From the NCBI GenBank assembly GCA_023101725.1, contig JALJCO010003433.1:62001-126000 (forward strand): a stretch of 64,000 bases of DNA, given 5' to 3'. The notes under the pieces are model-generated. The model was not told the origin of the DNA. It saw nothing but the letters and a program-made list of their open reading frames with translations, and did not search any database. Origin of the DNA: Atherinomorus stipes. Its lineage: Eukaryota > Chordata > Actinopteri > Atheriniformes > Atherinidae. Positions 18,901-34,900 of this stretch are shown piece by piece; positions within the stretch are counted from its first letter, which is position 1; each line of letters begins with the position of its first letter. Both the position numbers and the translations under genes were made by a program.

Positions 18901-19022
18901 ACCATCTTTTTTAACGGTTCTCGAGCGTCCTGCTCAAAGGGGTTTGGCCCAGAGCTTCCGAAGACATATTTCAATATAAATACGATCAATACAACACAAA
19001 TAATCGGCCAAATTAGCCACAT
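12980..19022 (-). CDS. retsat: All-trans-retinol 13,14-reductase (retinol saturase)
   Basis: Eleven exons: 19022-18863, 18314-18132, 17981-17740, 15623-15422, 15333-15136, 15053-14934, 14511-14376, 14284-14175, 14093-13924, 13373-13214, 13128-12980. All junctions are GT-AG and in phase, giving 609 aa against 610 in human. RETSAT is an ER-membrane FAD-dependent enzyme that saturates the 13-14 double bond of all-trans-retinol. Residues 1-21 form a hydrophobic signal/anchor segment. The dinucleotide-binding motif GSGIGG is at residues 70-75, followed by [13 protein letters not shown]. Near the C-terminus [19 protein letters not shown] matches the family's second FAD-contact segment. No broken residue or frame was found. 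Two CCAAT boxes lie upstream. The 2.1-kb intron 3 carries a hAT element. Confidence 0.95.
15797..16309. mobile_element. Non-autonomous hAT-type element (513 bp) in retsat intron 3
   Basis: Inverted ends CAAGGTTATAATAGTT and, read from the other end, CAAGGTTATTATAGTT. It is flanked by 8-bp target copies TTGTGGAA (15789-15796) and TTGTGGAG (16310-16317), 7 of 8 matching, which is the hAT duplication length. The interior is dominated by TTTTAGTTTTTATTAGT-like T-rich repeats and encodes nothing. Confidence 0.7.
16310..17739. other. AT-rich remainder of retsat intron 3
   Basis: Long A/T-rich sequence with poly-T and poly-A runs and no exon, inverted-end element or open frame I can support. Confidence 0.5.
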
Positions 19023-19230
19023 TTTGACAGCTTGTCCGCCCTGAGTGAAGCTAACGACCCTGTCACTTCTGACTTCGCTTCCCGATCAGTCTTTCTGTAT
19101 CCGCCCACAAAACTGATAGGCAGTCGAATCGACCAATCACAGATAGAGATGTAGAGACTTTGATGGTGTTTTGACCAATTAGCGTAAAGCTTGATGTGGT
19201 TGGATGACATGTGAGACAGAAGAGACATCT
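19023..19230 (-). promoter_or_regulatory. retsat promoter-proximal region
   Basis: The 200 bases upstream of the retsat start contain CCAAT at 19133-19137 and 19175-19179 (plus-strand reading) and a CCGCCCAC GC-box-like site near 19101. No TATA box is evident. The spacing suits a short leader. Confidence 0.4.
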
Positions 19231-19763
19231 CGTTTCACATCTATTACACAATTGTGGCTGACCTCTGCGTGGCTATTTGCACACTTTACAATAACCAACG
19301 AGACAGCAAAAGTTAGTTTTGTTCTGAATTAAAACAGCAAAATAAATTTATCAGTACTAACAGCTAAAACTGTTTTTCTTTAAACTAGACTATATGGTTT
19401 TACCTAGATGTCCTTGTTCCAAATAAATAAACACAAAAAGTAAGGAAAATTTAGTTTGGTCGTTTATTTCCTTTTTTGTAACATTTCTTCTTGATATTGA
19501 ATTCTATATTGTTGGAAAGCCTATTTATTTTCCTTTTAAATTGAGACATACAGATAGTGTGTATGAGTAGCAGAGTTGAAGTATGTTGAGCTTCACCCAT
19601 AAAAAACTTATCAAATCTTCTCTGCCAAAGCTAAAGTTTAACCTGCCATTTACTCTTGTTTAGCGTTATTTATTGAGTTGGATAATTGAAGTCTGAAGTA
19701 ACAAGACTTTTTTTTTTTTTTTACAATATATTCACTTGAAAGTCTCAGTAGCTTGTAGAAAAA

Positions 19764-20425
19764 TCACACAGCCACAGTCTGGCACCTCTTCTTCATGCTG
19801 GTCTCCAGTTTAATCACACACTGCTGTGGGATGGTATCCCATTCTTCAACCGGCAGTTTCCACAAGCAAGCCAATGTGGTTTTGTTGATCACGCTGAATG
19901 TCACCCCCAATCTGATCCCATGTTGGGTCAAGGTCAAGGTTGCAGGCAAGCCATGCAATTGGAGAGATTAGTCCAAAACTGTGGCAATATGGAACGGCTA
20001 GTGGTTGCAGAATCTCACAGTTCCTATCTTCTACATCTAAAACTCTTACCATCAGTGCAGCAATTAGCATTGTGTTCTCCACGTCTTCTCCACACTTTGA
20101 CCCTATGATCCAACTGTCATAGGCAGAATCTGGACCCATCACTGAACGCAATGTTCCTTCACATGTCCAAGTTCCAGTGCATATGTTGCTGACACCTGTT
20201 TCATCTGAAGGTGACCCTAGGGTTCACTCAAGATAATGCAACTTGATTCTGCAAACACCAGCATGAAGCTGCCCCATAAGCTGGCATGTGGCATGCATGG
20301 AGTACACCTATACAGTAGAAAACACTTCTGTTGCAGGGTCCACACTCACAGACGCTGCTAGTCACGTGCCAATCCTCGGAAACCAAGACTCGGTAGCAGA
20401 ACAAGATGTTTGGCAAGTTTTCCAT
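19764..20425 (-). mobile_element. Tc1/mariner-like transposase relic
   Basis: Minus-strand frames, broken by shifts and stops, read like the C-terminal part of a Tc1-type transposase. DLDPTWDQIGGDIQR resembles the DLNPIEHLWDELGRR catalytic end, and VEEWDTIPQQ with SMKKRCQ resembles the conserved tail WNAIPQ...SMPRRC. The catalytic Asp/Glu context is eroded, so the copy is dead. I could not place the terminal inverted repeats. Confidence 0.6.
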
Positions 20426-20974
20426 GGGTTCAGCCTACATGCTCATCTCTGCTGCTCATATAACTGATGCATTTTCCTTAAATATGCAGCACCATTTAAA
20501 GGGAAAATAAACAGGTTTTCAAACAGTTTTAGATTTATTGCCTAGAAGCATTGTTACAAGAAAAAAAAATAAGCAAACACAAAATTCCTTATGATTTCTG
20601 CTAAATTCATGTTTTGGTTTTACAATTCATCCTAAAACATTATAATCTTGGTTTTCAATAGAAAGCTTAAATTAATTTGAATCTATCATTTTAGCCTATA
20701 CAGATAAAATTCAATGTTACTTCCTAGTTTTATCATTTTAATTAATGCAATGTTGACCAACCCTCTATACGTTTTTCTTTGAGTTCCTTTTCAGTTGATT
20801 ATTAGCGACATGGCATATGGTCAAGGAAAACACTTAAAACTAGGGGGAAAAGACAGCAATTAAACACATTTTTTAGTTTCACTTAAAAGAATAAAAGCCT
20901 TGTGGTCTAGAGCAAGTTGTGATTTCTTCTCAAAACTTTCCTCCAATTCAACAAGTAGCCACGTTCATATTTAG

Positions 20975-21009
20975 TACATTTGATCTGATCCGGCATCAGA
21001 TCAAATGTA
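20975..21009. repeat. Perfect short hairpin
   Basis: Fifteen-base arms, TACATTTGATCTGAT at 20975-20989 and its exact complement at 20995-21009, enclose the 5-base loop CCGGC. It lies in the spacer between retsat and nmt1 and contains the palindromic core TGATC twice. Confidence 0.8.
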
Positions 21010-22190
21010 AAAAGCTCACAGCATCTGTTAGAGTTTATTCATTTTTTTTTTTTTGCTAAAAAAAAACAAAAAGAAAAAGAAAAAACCTGCATCTTCACAT
21101 TCATTGCTTTCCTCAAAACACAAGATCCTTTTTTGTTGTTGTTTTTGGCTGTTTTATCTTCTTTAAAAAAGAAACCAAACATCTGTTTGCAAACAGAAGC
21201 AACATTTTACATAAGAAACACTTCGACTGGGACTTTTCCCCAGTCATCATCCACCCTGCCCGTCTTACAAGTCCAGGCTGCTGTCCATAAACCCAGCTCC
21301 AACATCCACCACCAAGCCTCTTCCACTTTGACATACCGCCCACCATCAACATGCTGGGTGAAGTGAAATATTCGTTTATCATCACCTTCGGCATTTGATA
21401 AAAGTATGTTATTCGTGATTCTTATACAAATAGCTCAAACTATACAGCAAAAACCTCAGCACAGCTCTGGATTTGCATGCAAACAAACTGATTTTTTTTA
21501 AAGTTCATTTGGATTTATTTAATAAATACATTTTAAACTGATTCTCAGCCATTTTTCTTACTGTAGTCTGCAGGATGAGCTCAAAGTCTTCAAAAGTAAA
21601 CCTGTTTTACTTAATTTTTCTGATTTTGCTCTGAGCCTTGACATCGTTTTCTGGGACGATATATCAAGAGTGCGGGATCACAACAGTGGATGCTGCAACT
21701 GGGGCACATTTAAGTCAAGAGGTGTCATTAAGAAATGTCATTCTTGGTGATAAATGTGTAGAACAAACCCAGTCATGGCTATGCCTTCAGCCTCTGCATA
21801 GCAGTCCAACCTGATAAATAATGATTGATTTTTGTCTCCAACTGAGCTGATCCGTTATCAGTCTGTGTTGCAGGGTTTCCTTTGTTAGTGCTGTAAGCTG
21901 GGAAGGAGCGGGGAGCCTGGATAATACAGATGAAGGGAGCTCCAGAAGATGAATGCCGACTCTGGCATAAACTTCTAGCAGTGCTGAAACACCTCCCATG
22001 ATTGCTGGAAAAGTGTGATGAGCAAAGTAAACAAAAAAAAAAAAAAAGAGAGAGAGAGACAAGCATGACAAGAAACTCTGAACAGAAGCCCTTATCTTAT
22101 GTCCACTTTTGGTATTTATTACCTCACCTCTTTCTCTTTAAAATATTTTTACTGATTTTGATTTTTTTTTTCCCTCTCTCTAAAACTTAA
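21010..22190. other. Spacer downstream of nmt1
   Basis: AT-rich sequence with poly-A and poly-T tracts and a GA-rich run near 22047-22060. I see no exon and no delimited repeat. Confidence 0.45.
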
Positions 22191-22200
22191 GAACGACAAG

Positions 22201-22206
22201 TTTATT
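22201..22206 (-). terminator. Candidate nmt1 polyadenylation signal
   Basis: Minus-strand AATAAA (TTTATT on plus) about 475 bases after the nmt1 stop codon. A second copy is at 22115-22120. Confidence 0.4.
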
Positions 22207-22679
22207 TTAATTGCAAAAAGCACTTCCAACATTTATGAATAAAATAAAACAGTAGGTTCTAGTCTGCAAGTGTTAGGGCAGAATCTGCAGTTATGTCTGA
22301 CATTATTTACATGTACTGTAGGTTTTGTAGATAAGCCAACAGCGAGCATTTTGGTGACCAGTAATCTGTGCAAACTGTTCTCATGTGTGTGTGTGTGTGG
22401 TTTGGTACAATCAAGACAGCTTTCAGATGAAATACAGTTGTTTGGGATGGTAACTACAATGGCTTAAGGTCCGTGTGATTGAGAGAGTGGGAGAAGCTGA
22501 TCGCTCTCCCTGCCTCCCTGCCTGGCAGCAGTAGTGCAGGTCAAAGTTCAAAAAGGTCAGAAAGGAAAAAAAAAAAAAAATATGGGCGGTGGGTTTCCTT
22601 TCCAAAAGCAGGAAGTCATCATTCCACGGTGCGGTCTCCTGGCCTGTTGTTGATGCGTGCTAATGGCATATGAGCGATG

Positions 22680-28082
<5,403 letters not shown>

Positions 28083-28200
28083 CTTCAACCAGGAAGTGAG
28101 TGGTCACCGCGTGCCCTCGACAGCTTTAAACCTGCTTCGATGCGATTGGCTCAGAGATGAAAGCGATCGAAACGTCTTCACCGTCGTCTTTTGTGATAGT
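28083..28200 (-). promoter_or_regulatory. nmt1 core promoter region
   Basis: An ETS-like AGGAAGTG (28091-28098) sits immediately upstream of the start codon. An inverted CCAAT (ATTGG, 28145-28149) lies 65 bases up. The region is CpG-rich and TATA-less, as expected for a housekeeping gene. Confidence 0.45.
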
Positions 28201-28327
28201 GTCAAAATATTTACAGTAAACAAAAGCAAATAAAAGAGTCGTGACAAGTTAATATTGAAGCGTTTCCTTTTAATGCCCCGTGATTCAATGAAAAAACAAA
28301 TTCACATGTAGTTTCATGTCGTCGTCG

Positions 28328-28358
<31 letters not shown>

Positions 28359-28371
28359 ACACACACACACA
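28328..28371. repeat. Poly-C tract (31 C) followed by (AC)n
   Basis: Thirty-one consecutive C bases (28328-28358) run into an AC dinucleotide tract. This lies between nmt1 and plcd3 and is likely to be length-polymorphic or misassembled. Confidence 0.9.
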
Positions 28372-28628
28372 AGGACATTAGGGCCATGTGATCTGCATTA
28401 AGCCACAAAGTTACTGAAATGACAGGAAGCATGTGAGAGCCTTAAAATCTTTTGAAACTACTATGCAAGACAAATGTGAGCCTTAACTCGTTAAAATGGT
28501 TCAGGAGGAGTAGAGATAAAGAGCGCGAGCCTATATGCTTTCTGTAAAGGCCACTTCATCATGGACTGAACATATTAAAGGCACTATAGAAAATGTCTTT
28601 CAATAATCTTTTAATTATCTGTATGTAT

Positions 28629-29207
28629 TAGGGATGCACCGATTGTGAAAGTCTGGGCCGATACCGATACCGATGTTTAACATAACAACTTGGCCGATGG
28701 CCGATGTTTTCTATTTTTATTTTCCTTTGTGCCACAGAAATTTACAAGTCTTTCAGCTCCTCATCAGTCTCCTTGAATGAACACAAATTCAGTCAGACCA
28801 ATTTATGAAACAGAAACAACCTTTAATGTCACTTTGTGGTTGACATTAGTTATAACAAGCTCTTTTCTGAAAACTTCAAAAACCTGGGACTGATAATCAC
28901 TAAAAAGAATGCTTCAGTATATTGCCCAACAAAATTGAGTGGTTTTAGCCTAATAAACAAAAACATACTCGGTGAGAAGATTATTTTCATGGCCCAATAA
29001 AAAATATTTGTGGAGCATGTACTGCAAACTGCGTAACTGATCTTTTTCTGAAACGGTAAAATATTGCCACGCGACCGCCGCCGTCTTCGTTTCTCTACTG
29101 GGGAAAGTGCCTGGATGCCTTCTACCAGTATCCCCCCCCCATCTGCCCAAAAAAGAGGGGGAAAAAAGAGTTTTTCTTAAGAACAGTGTTGATGACACAT
29201 GTAAATC

Positions 29208-29246
<39 letters not shown>

Positions 29247-29367
29247 TATATAGTAATCAGCCACTGCCATCGGCGAATGTCATTTCTATTGGCCGATGGC
29301 CGATGGCAGTTAACAAGGCAAACATCGGCCGATACCGATGTCCAGCCGATGCATCGGTGCATCCCTA
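28629..29367. mobile_element. Complete non-autonomous hAT element (739 bp)
   Basis: Ends TAGGGATGCACCGAT and ATCGGTGCATCCCTA are perfect 15-bp inverted repeats. The element is flanked by exact 8-bp duplications GTATGTAT (28621-28628 and 29368-29375). Subterminal GGCCGAT/ATCGGCC repeats occur at both ends, the kind that hAT transposases bind. The interior has a (TA)n tract (about 29209-29243) and no transposase. Confidence 0.88.
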
Positions 29368-29375
29368 GTATGTAT

Positions 29376-30193
29376 GAGTAATCTGACAGTGCATTATGCA
29401 CTGCACACTGAATGAAAAGATAAATGCAATGAGACAAAACAGATTCCCAAAGAGCCACAAGGTGACACAAAATGAACAACAAGTGTACCACAAAAAAGAA
29501 AGAAAGAAAGAAAGAAAACAAGACCACACCTCAAAAAACTGCAGGTGTGAAAAAAATATTACACACACATCTGTGGGATAAAGCACATGCCTTAATAAGT
29601 AGCTATAGCTCTATTATGTCCTTATAAAAATATTTTTATATGTGAAGATTATTTAGATTTCCAGCTGCGAGCTATAATGATCTTTTAAGAGTGAAGTTTG
29701 TGACCCAATTTTAAAGATTATTTCACGAATCAGTGGGAGCTGATCAAAGTATTAAACAGACACATTTATATGCAGCATTACCATTTTAACACACCAGATT
29801 TATCTTTAACTGGTTCATGTGCTCGCAGAATCAATGGGTTGGTAAATAACTTATGGACATTAATTAATTTATGACATACATACTTGTAATGCAATATTAA
29901 TGCATTGATTGTAATTAATATTCAACTTAGTTATAATGAGTAGAAATGTTTTGATATATTGATGTTTTTATATTGTCTTATAAATCTTGCTTATTTATTT
30001 AGTTTATCATACACAGGCTTATAGTAAATACAGTAATTATTACATCTCTCTTTCTTGTTTATACATTGTGTATATGCATATGCAGAATTCATTTTCATTT
30101 TTATACTTGCTGTAATATATACACGCACATTTATTTATATTTTTATCTGTATTTCGAGATGAATGCATGCATGCGGTCTTGTTGAGTACCTCT
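29376..30193. other. AT-rich spacer between nmt1 and plcd3
   Basis: Contains an (AAAG)n tract at 29498-29518 and otherwise AT-rich unique-looking sequence. No gene is seen. Confidence 0.45.
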
Positions 30194-30400
30194 CTGAGGT
30201 GTCAAAAATTGGGTAGAAGTAGAAAGTAGAATTCCTGTTCGTCAGTTTTTCCAACCAATCACTGAACCAGCTGGGTTTAATTAGCTCCTCTCCTAGGTAG
30301 ATGAGCTCGTTAGTGAAAACAGCTGTTCTAAATGTACAGGCAGATCCAAAAACATGGCAGGACTTGTACTTAAAAACTACTTCTACTTTTGACACCTCTG
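30194..30400. mobile_element. Small palindromic hAT-like MITE (207 bp)
   Basis: The left end CTGAGGTGTCAAAA and the right end, read inward, CAGAGGTGTCAAAA are inverted copies. AGTAGAAGTAG-type sequence continues on both sides. Flanks GTACCTCT and GTACGCCA match at only 5 of 8 bases, so the target duplication is weak. Confidence 0.5.
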
Positions 30401-31965
30401 GTACGCCAACATTATTTTCTTTCTTTTTTGTATTCTTTTTTCTTTCATTCTTTCTGTACGTGACTAAGGGTCTAGTACCTTAATTTCACTGTAGGAACTT
30501 CCTAACGGAATAAATAAAGTGGTCAGAAGTCTCAAGTTTGATTGTGACTGACAAAAAAGTGTTATTGTGATAGTCTAAAATGTGATGATCCATAAAACAT
30601 TTGCTGCTCTGTCATTAATTCCTCATTTTGTTAAAACAGCAAATGCATTTAAAACCCTGCTTCATTTACCTTGCTTCATTATTTTGGGAATCAGTGCCAT
30701 CCAGTTCATAGGTCTTCTGCATATGGTTGCTGTCCAGAAGTAAAAGGCCTTTAAAATGCAATCCAAACATAAATGTATGGCTTTATATTAATTTGTTTAA
30801 CACATATCCACACTCCGTTTCCTTTTATAGTGATGGGAAAGAATCAAATATATGAAACACAAGTTTTACACAGATGTTATCAATGCTTTATAAAAGCAAT
30901 GTTTTGTCTTGTGCACATAAAAGCAGCTCACATTCACACAACAAAGGTTTAATCTGTAACACTGCAAAGTCTTACTTCACTCACCATGTTAGAGTCTATA
31001 AACCACCTTGAGTGTATAAACTGTAATTACAACAAACTGAGCGCCACCTTTCATTACTGAACCATTTAATATCAGTGAAGTGCTCGCTGTAGCCTGTAGT
31101 AATTGTTGGCTGTGTAAGATATCTGCAATTGCTGATAAACTACAATTTTGTGGAAAAAAATTGGCAAAAAAAAAAAAAAATTAAGCCAGCTTGTCTACAT
31201 GCAAAATTAAACACAGTCTGATTCAATGTGTTATTTGAACACATCAAATGATGCTGAAGCTAATAAGACATAAGTTAAAAAAAATGATCTGCATTATAAA
31301 TACTATCTATATTTAGTCCATTTGTACGTATCAGAAACATTTATCTTCCACAGAGAAATCAAAAGTGCTAAAGTATCTGAAGTATCAAGACTCACTGACC
31401 AAATAAACTGTGAGATTAGTTCATGATTAATACAATCTTTCAACTCATTATCACTTTAACGTCCCAATGCTAAAATAATACATCTCTAAAACAATGATAC
31501 ATAAAGCATTTATAAGCTAGTTACGCTTGCTTTCTTTGTGGTAGCACCTAAGGTCAACAAAGTCAGTCATTTTTTTCTTTAAGTTAAGCAAAAACTTAAA
31601 AATATAAAAACAGTTTAAGATTTCTAAAACAGACCTTACAAAGTCATGAAAAACATTTGTACTCCTTTTAGGAGTTTTAAGAGTTAAAAGTAAAATCATA
31701 CAGTGTTGTATAAATGTGTTTCATGAGCCTCGATATCCAGTGTTCTGTTTCCGCAGCTCTCAGCTTCTAAGAGGCAGTGCTCCTCTTCATCTCCGATAAA
31801 CATCTTCCTCCTGCTTTTAGGAAGTGGCTGAGATGAAATCAGGCCATTTGAGGTTTGGGCTGGGAGGACGGCTGGCAGAAACAGCAGCAGTCCCCTCACA
31901 TTTGGAGCTTCTTCTTTCAAAACCGTTTGACATAAGAGAAAAAAATGATCCAGTTCAGATCTGCT
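30401..31965. other. Spacer and plcd3 3' flank
   Basis: AT-rich. It must include the plcd3 3' untranslated region just below 31966, but no well-placed AATAAA on the minus strand is obvious. No exon or delimited repeat is seen. Confidence 0.4.
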
Positions 31966-34900
31966 TCATGCTTTGCCTTTGGACATGGCCATACGCTCTG
32001 ACACACTTTTGACAGGAACTCCTTTGCGGTTCACTTTTACGTGGATGAAAAGCGTAGCTGGGGACAGACTGGAGCCGTCTGCCTTCAGCAGGTGAACATG
32101 TCGATAACCTGGGAGGAAACAGTGAATCACACACATCATGAACAACATGCCACAGTGCAGACTTGACGCATGCAAGCAAAATCTTCTCCAGCACCTGTGC
32201 GGAGGCTTGTGAAAGGCAAAGTGAACTGCCCCACAAAGTCATTTTTGGCCGTGTGATCGTGGTCCTCCACTACAAAGCGCACCAGGGCCAGTTCAGGGAC
32301 CTGCAGCTGGAAGCTCAGTGTGCTGTCCCACCGTGGGTTGAAACCTGTAGAGGGCGCACAAGAGCTATGAATATATCATCCAGTGGTGTGTGTACCTTTC
32401 AAACAAACTGATCATGGCGCTCGGCAGGAAAGGCACCTACAAAGACATATCTATGCTGCACAGACAGACATAACATCTTATTGATATGATTTGTTGCCTT
32501 CCATCTTTGCATCATAATGTCATCCAATAAGACCAAACTGCTGCTATGTTTGCGATAAACATTCAGCCGCTTTATTCTTGTTACTTTAATCTGATTAATA
32601 AAATCTCTGCATTACCATTGTTGTCAATGCGGTGGGTTTTATCTCTGGCGTTGTCAATAGCCACTCCGTGAATTTCCACCCACACTTGTGGGTCCACGAT
32701 GGAGCTCGCTTTCTCTGTGTTGATTTTCGGCAGCTGCTGCGCAGATATAATCTGAAAGACAAAACTAATCAGTCTGTGCTGAAATTTTGATCAGAATAAA
32801 ATTATATTAGGAGTCTAAAAAAGCCAAAAATATAAAAATGCTCTGATACTGGGCAGGACATAACATCTATAAAGGAATTAGCAAAAGCCAGTTTAAGGAC
32901 CATTTAATACTGCTCTCTGTATATGTACAGTCATATGAAAAAGAAAGGTTTAAAGACTCACCGTAGGATATGATGATTATGATAATAATTTTAAAAAACA
33001 AGGTCCTAAAGTACAATCCTTGTTTACAAACACTAAGCCAAAATGTAAAAGCAGAAAACCTAATTTCTGACATGGTTTGGTTGTAGAACCACCCTTTGCA
33101 GCAATTATTTTCTGTATGATGTTTTCAGTCTTTCACATCACTATGGAGGAATTTGGCCCACTTTTCTTAACAGTGGTGCTTCACTCCATCAAGTCTTGCA
33201 GATATTCTCTCATAAATAGCTATCTTATGGTCTAACTACAGCATTTCAGTCAGGTTGAAGCAGAGGTGGGAAACCTGGTCCAGAAAGTAAAAACCCTGCC
33301 ATGTTTTTGCATCTGCCTATACATTTAAAACAGGTGTTTCACTAACGAGCTCATCTGCCTGCAGAGGAGCTGTGCTGATTAAATTCAGCTGCTTTAGTGA
33401 TTAGTTGGAACAACTGCTGGACAGGATTTTTACTTTCTGGACCAGGTTTTTCCATCTCTGGGTCGAGGTTTGGAGTTTGACTGGAGCTTCACAACATCTC
33501 ACTTTTTTTTGTTTGTTTGTTTTTCAGACATTCTGTTGTAGATTTCCTTTCATGTTTGGGATCATTGTCCTGTTGTACAATCTAATTTCAGACAAGTTTT
33601 AGTCAGACAGAAGGCCTCGCATTTTACTCTCGACTTATTTGGTATATAGACCAGTTTGTGGTTGACTCTATGACTGTACGCTGTCCAGGTTCTGTGGCTG
33701 CAAAACAAGCCCACATCATTAGAACTCCGCCGCCATGCTTGACAGTTTGAGACGTTTGTCTGGTGTTTTGTTCAAGATGCAACTTTGCAAACTTCTTAGA
33801 AAGAAAAGATTTTCTTATGTCAACGATGTTAAACAAGTTAAAAATTAAACAGGGTGTATTTTCTATTTCAAAAACTGTAGCTGATAGTAAAAAAAAAGTT
33901 AAATAAGAAAAGAAAATCACAATTTTCTGTAAGGGTTAATCAACAGGTAATAACTTACTCGTATAGTCAGTTGGGTGGGGGTGTGACCAGGGCCTCCGCC
34001 TGTGTTCTCTGGATTAAAGTTGGATGTGGTGCTGCATAAGAAGCTGGGTTTGAGGATGTATCCACAGCGACCGTTGGGAAGGAAGCGACCCTGGTTGAGG
34101 TCCATCTGCTCTCCAGGTGTCTGGAAGTTCAGAGCCACTGAACAACGTAAGGAAAAGAGCAGAGTGAGTGGCATCCCCAAGCCTAAATGTGCATATCCCC
34201 ACAAACAACAGTCCACTATAAAGGCACACAGATTTAGTCAAGGAGTCCGTAAAAGAACCAATTATCCAGCAGGAATTTTTCTAAATGAGTCAGTGGAACA
34301 TTTCTTACCACTTTCCTTTAAAAAAAAAAAAAAGACTTACAGTAATTTACCATCATCTAAGCTGCTTTCTAACTTCTAGTTTCAAGTACTAACCCATCTG
34401 GCAGCCAACGTTCCACATTTCCTGAGGATCGTAGTTGGATGATTGCAGGCGCTGGCCAGAGGGGTAGATCCGGCTCAGCTGCCTGCTGTTGTGTCTCACA
34501 AAAAGCTTCCCTGCAAATGAAAAGACAGAAGAGTATGCAATGATACACTGGAGACTGATTATTCATTCTGCCCATCCAACTGCATAAAAGACTTGAAATC
34601 AGCAGCCTTTTTTCTTTATTAATATAATATCAAGATGCAGTTATTTCCTCTATACCTGAATCTTTGATGAGCCTGAGGGCATCATTTTCAGAAAAGGAAG
34701 ACATTTCATTGGGAGGTATTTTAGATGCACTTTCAAAGCCTTGGAAAGTGACACTCCTGCAATAAACCACCAGCTCTGATAGCTCAGGGCTCAGCTTAGA
34801 ACAGACCTGGGAAAGGAAACAAACATTATTGTTGGACTGACTTAAATGCTTGCGTTAAACGCACCTCCTACGGAACAGGTCTTTCTGAACTGACCTTTGC

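Noticed and set aside
29365..29586. Hydrophobic Phe/Leu-rich open frames
   Set aside because: Produced by the AAAG/CTTT microsatellite and flanking T-rich sequence.
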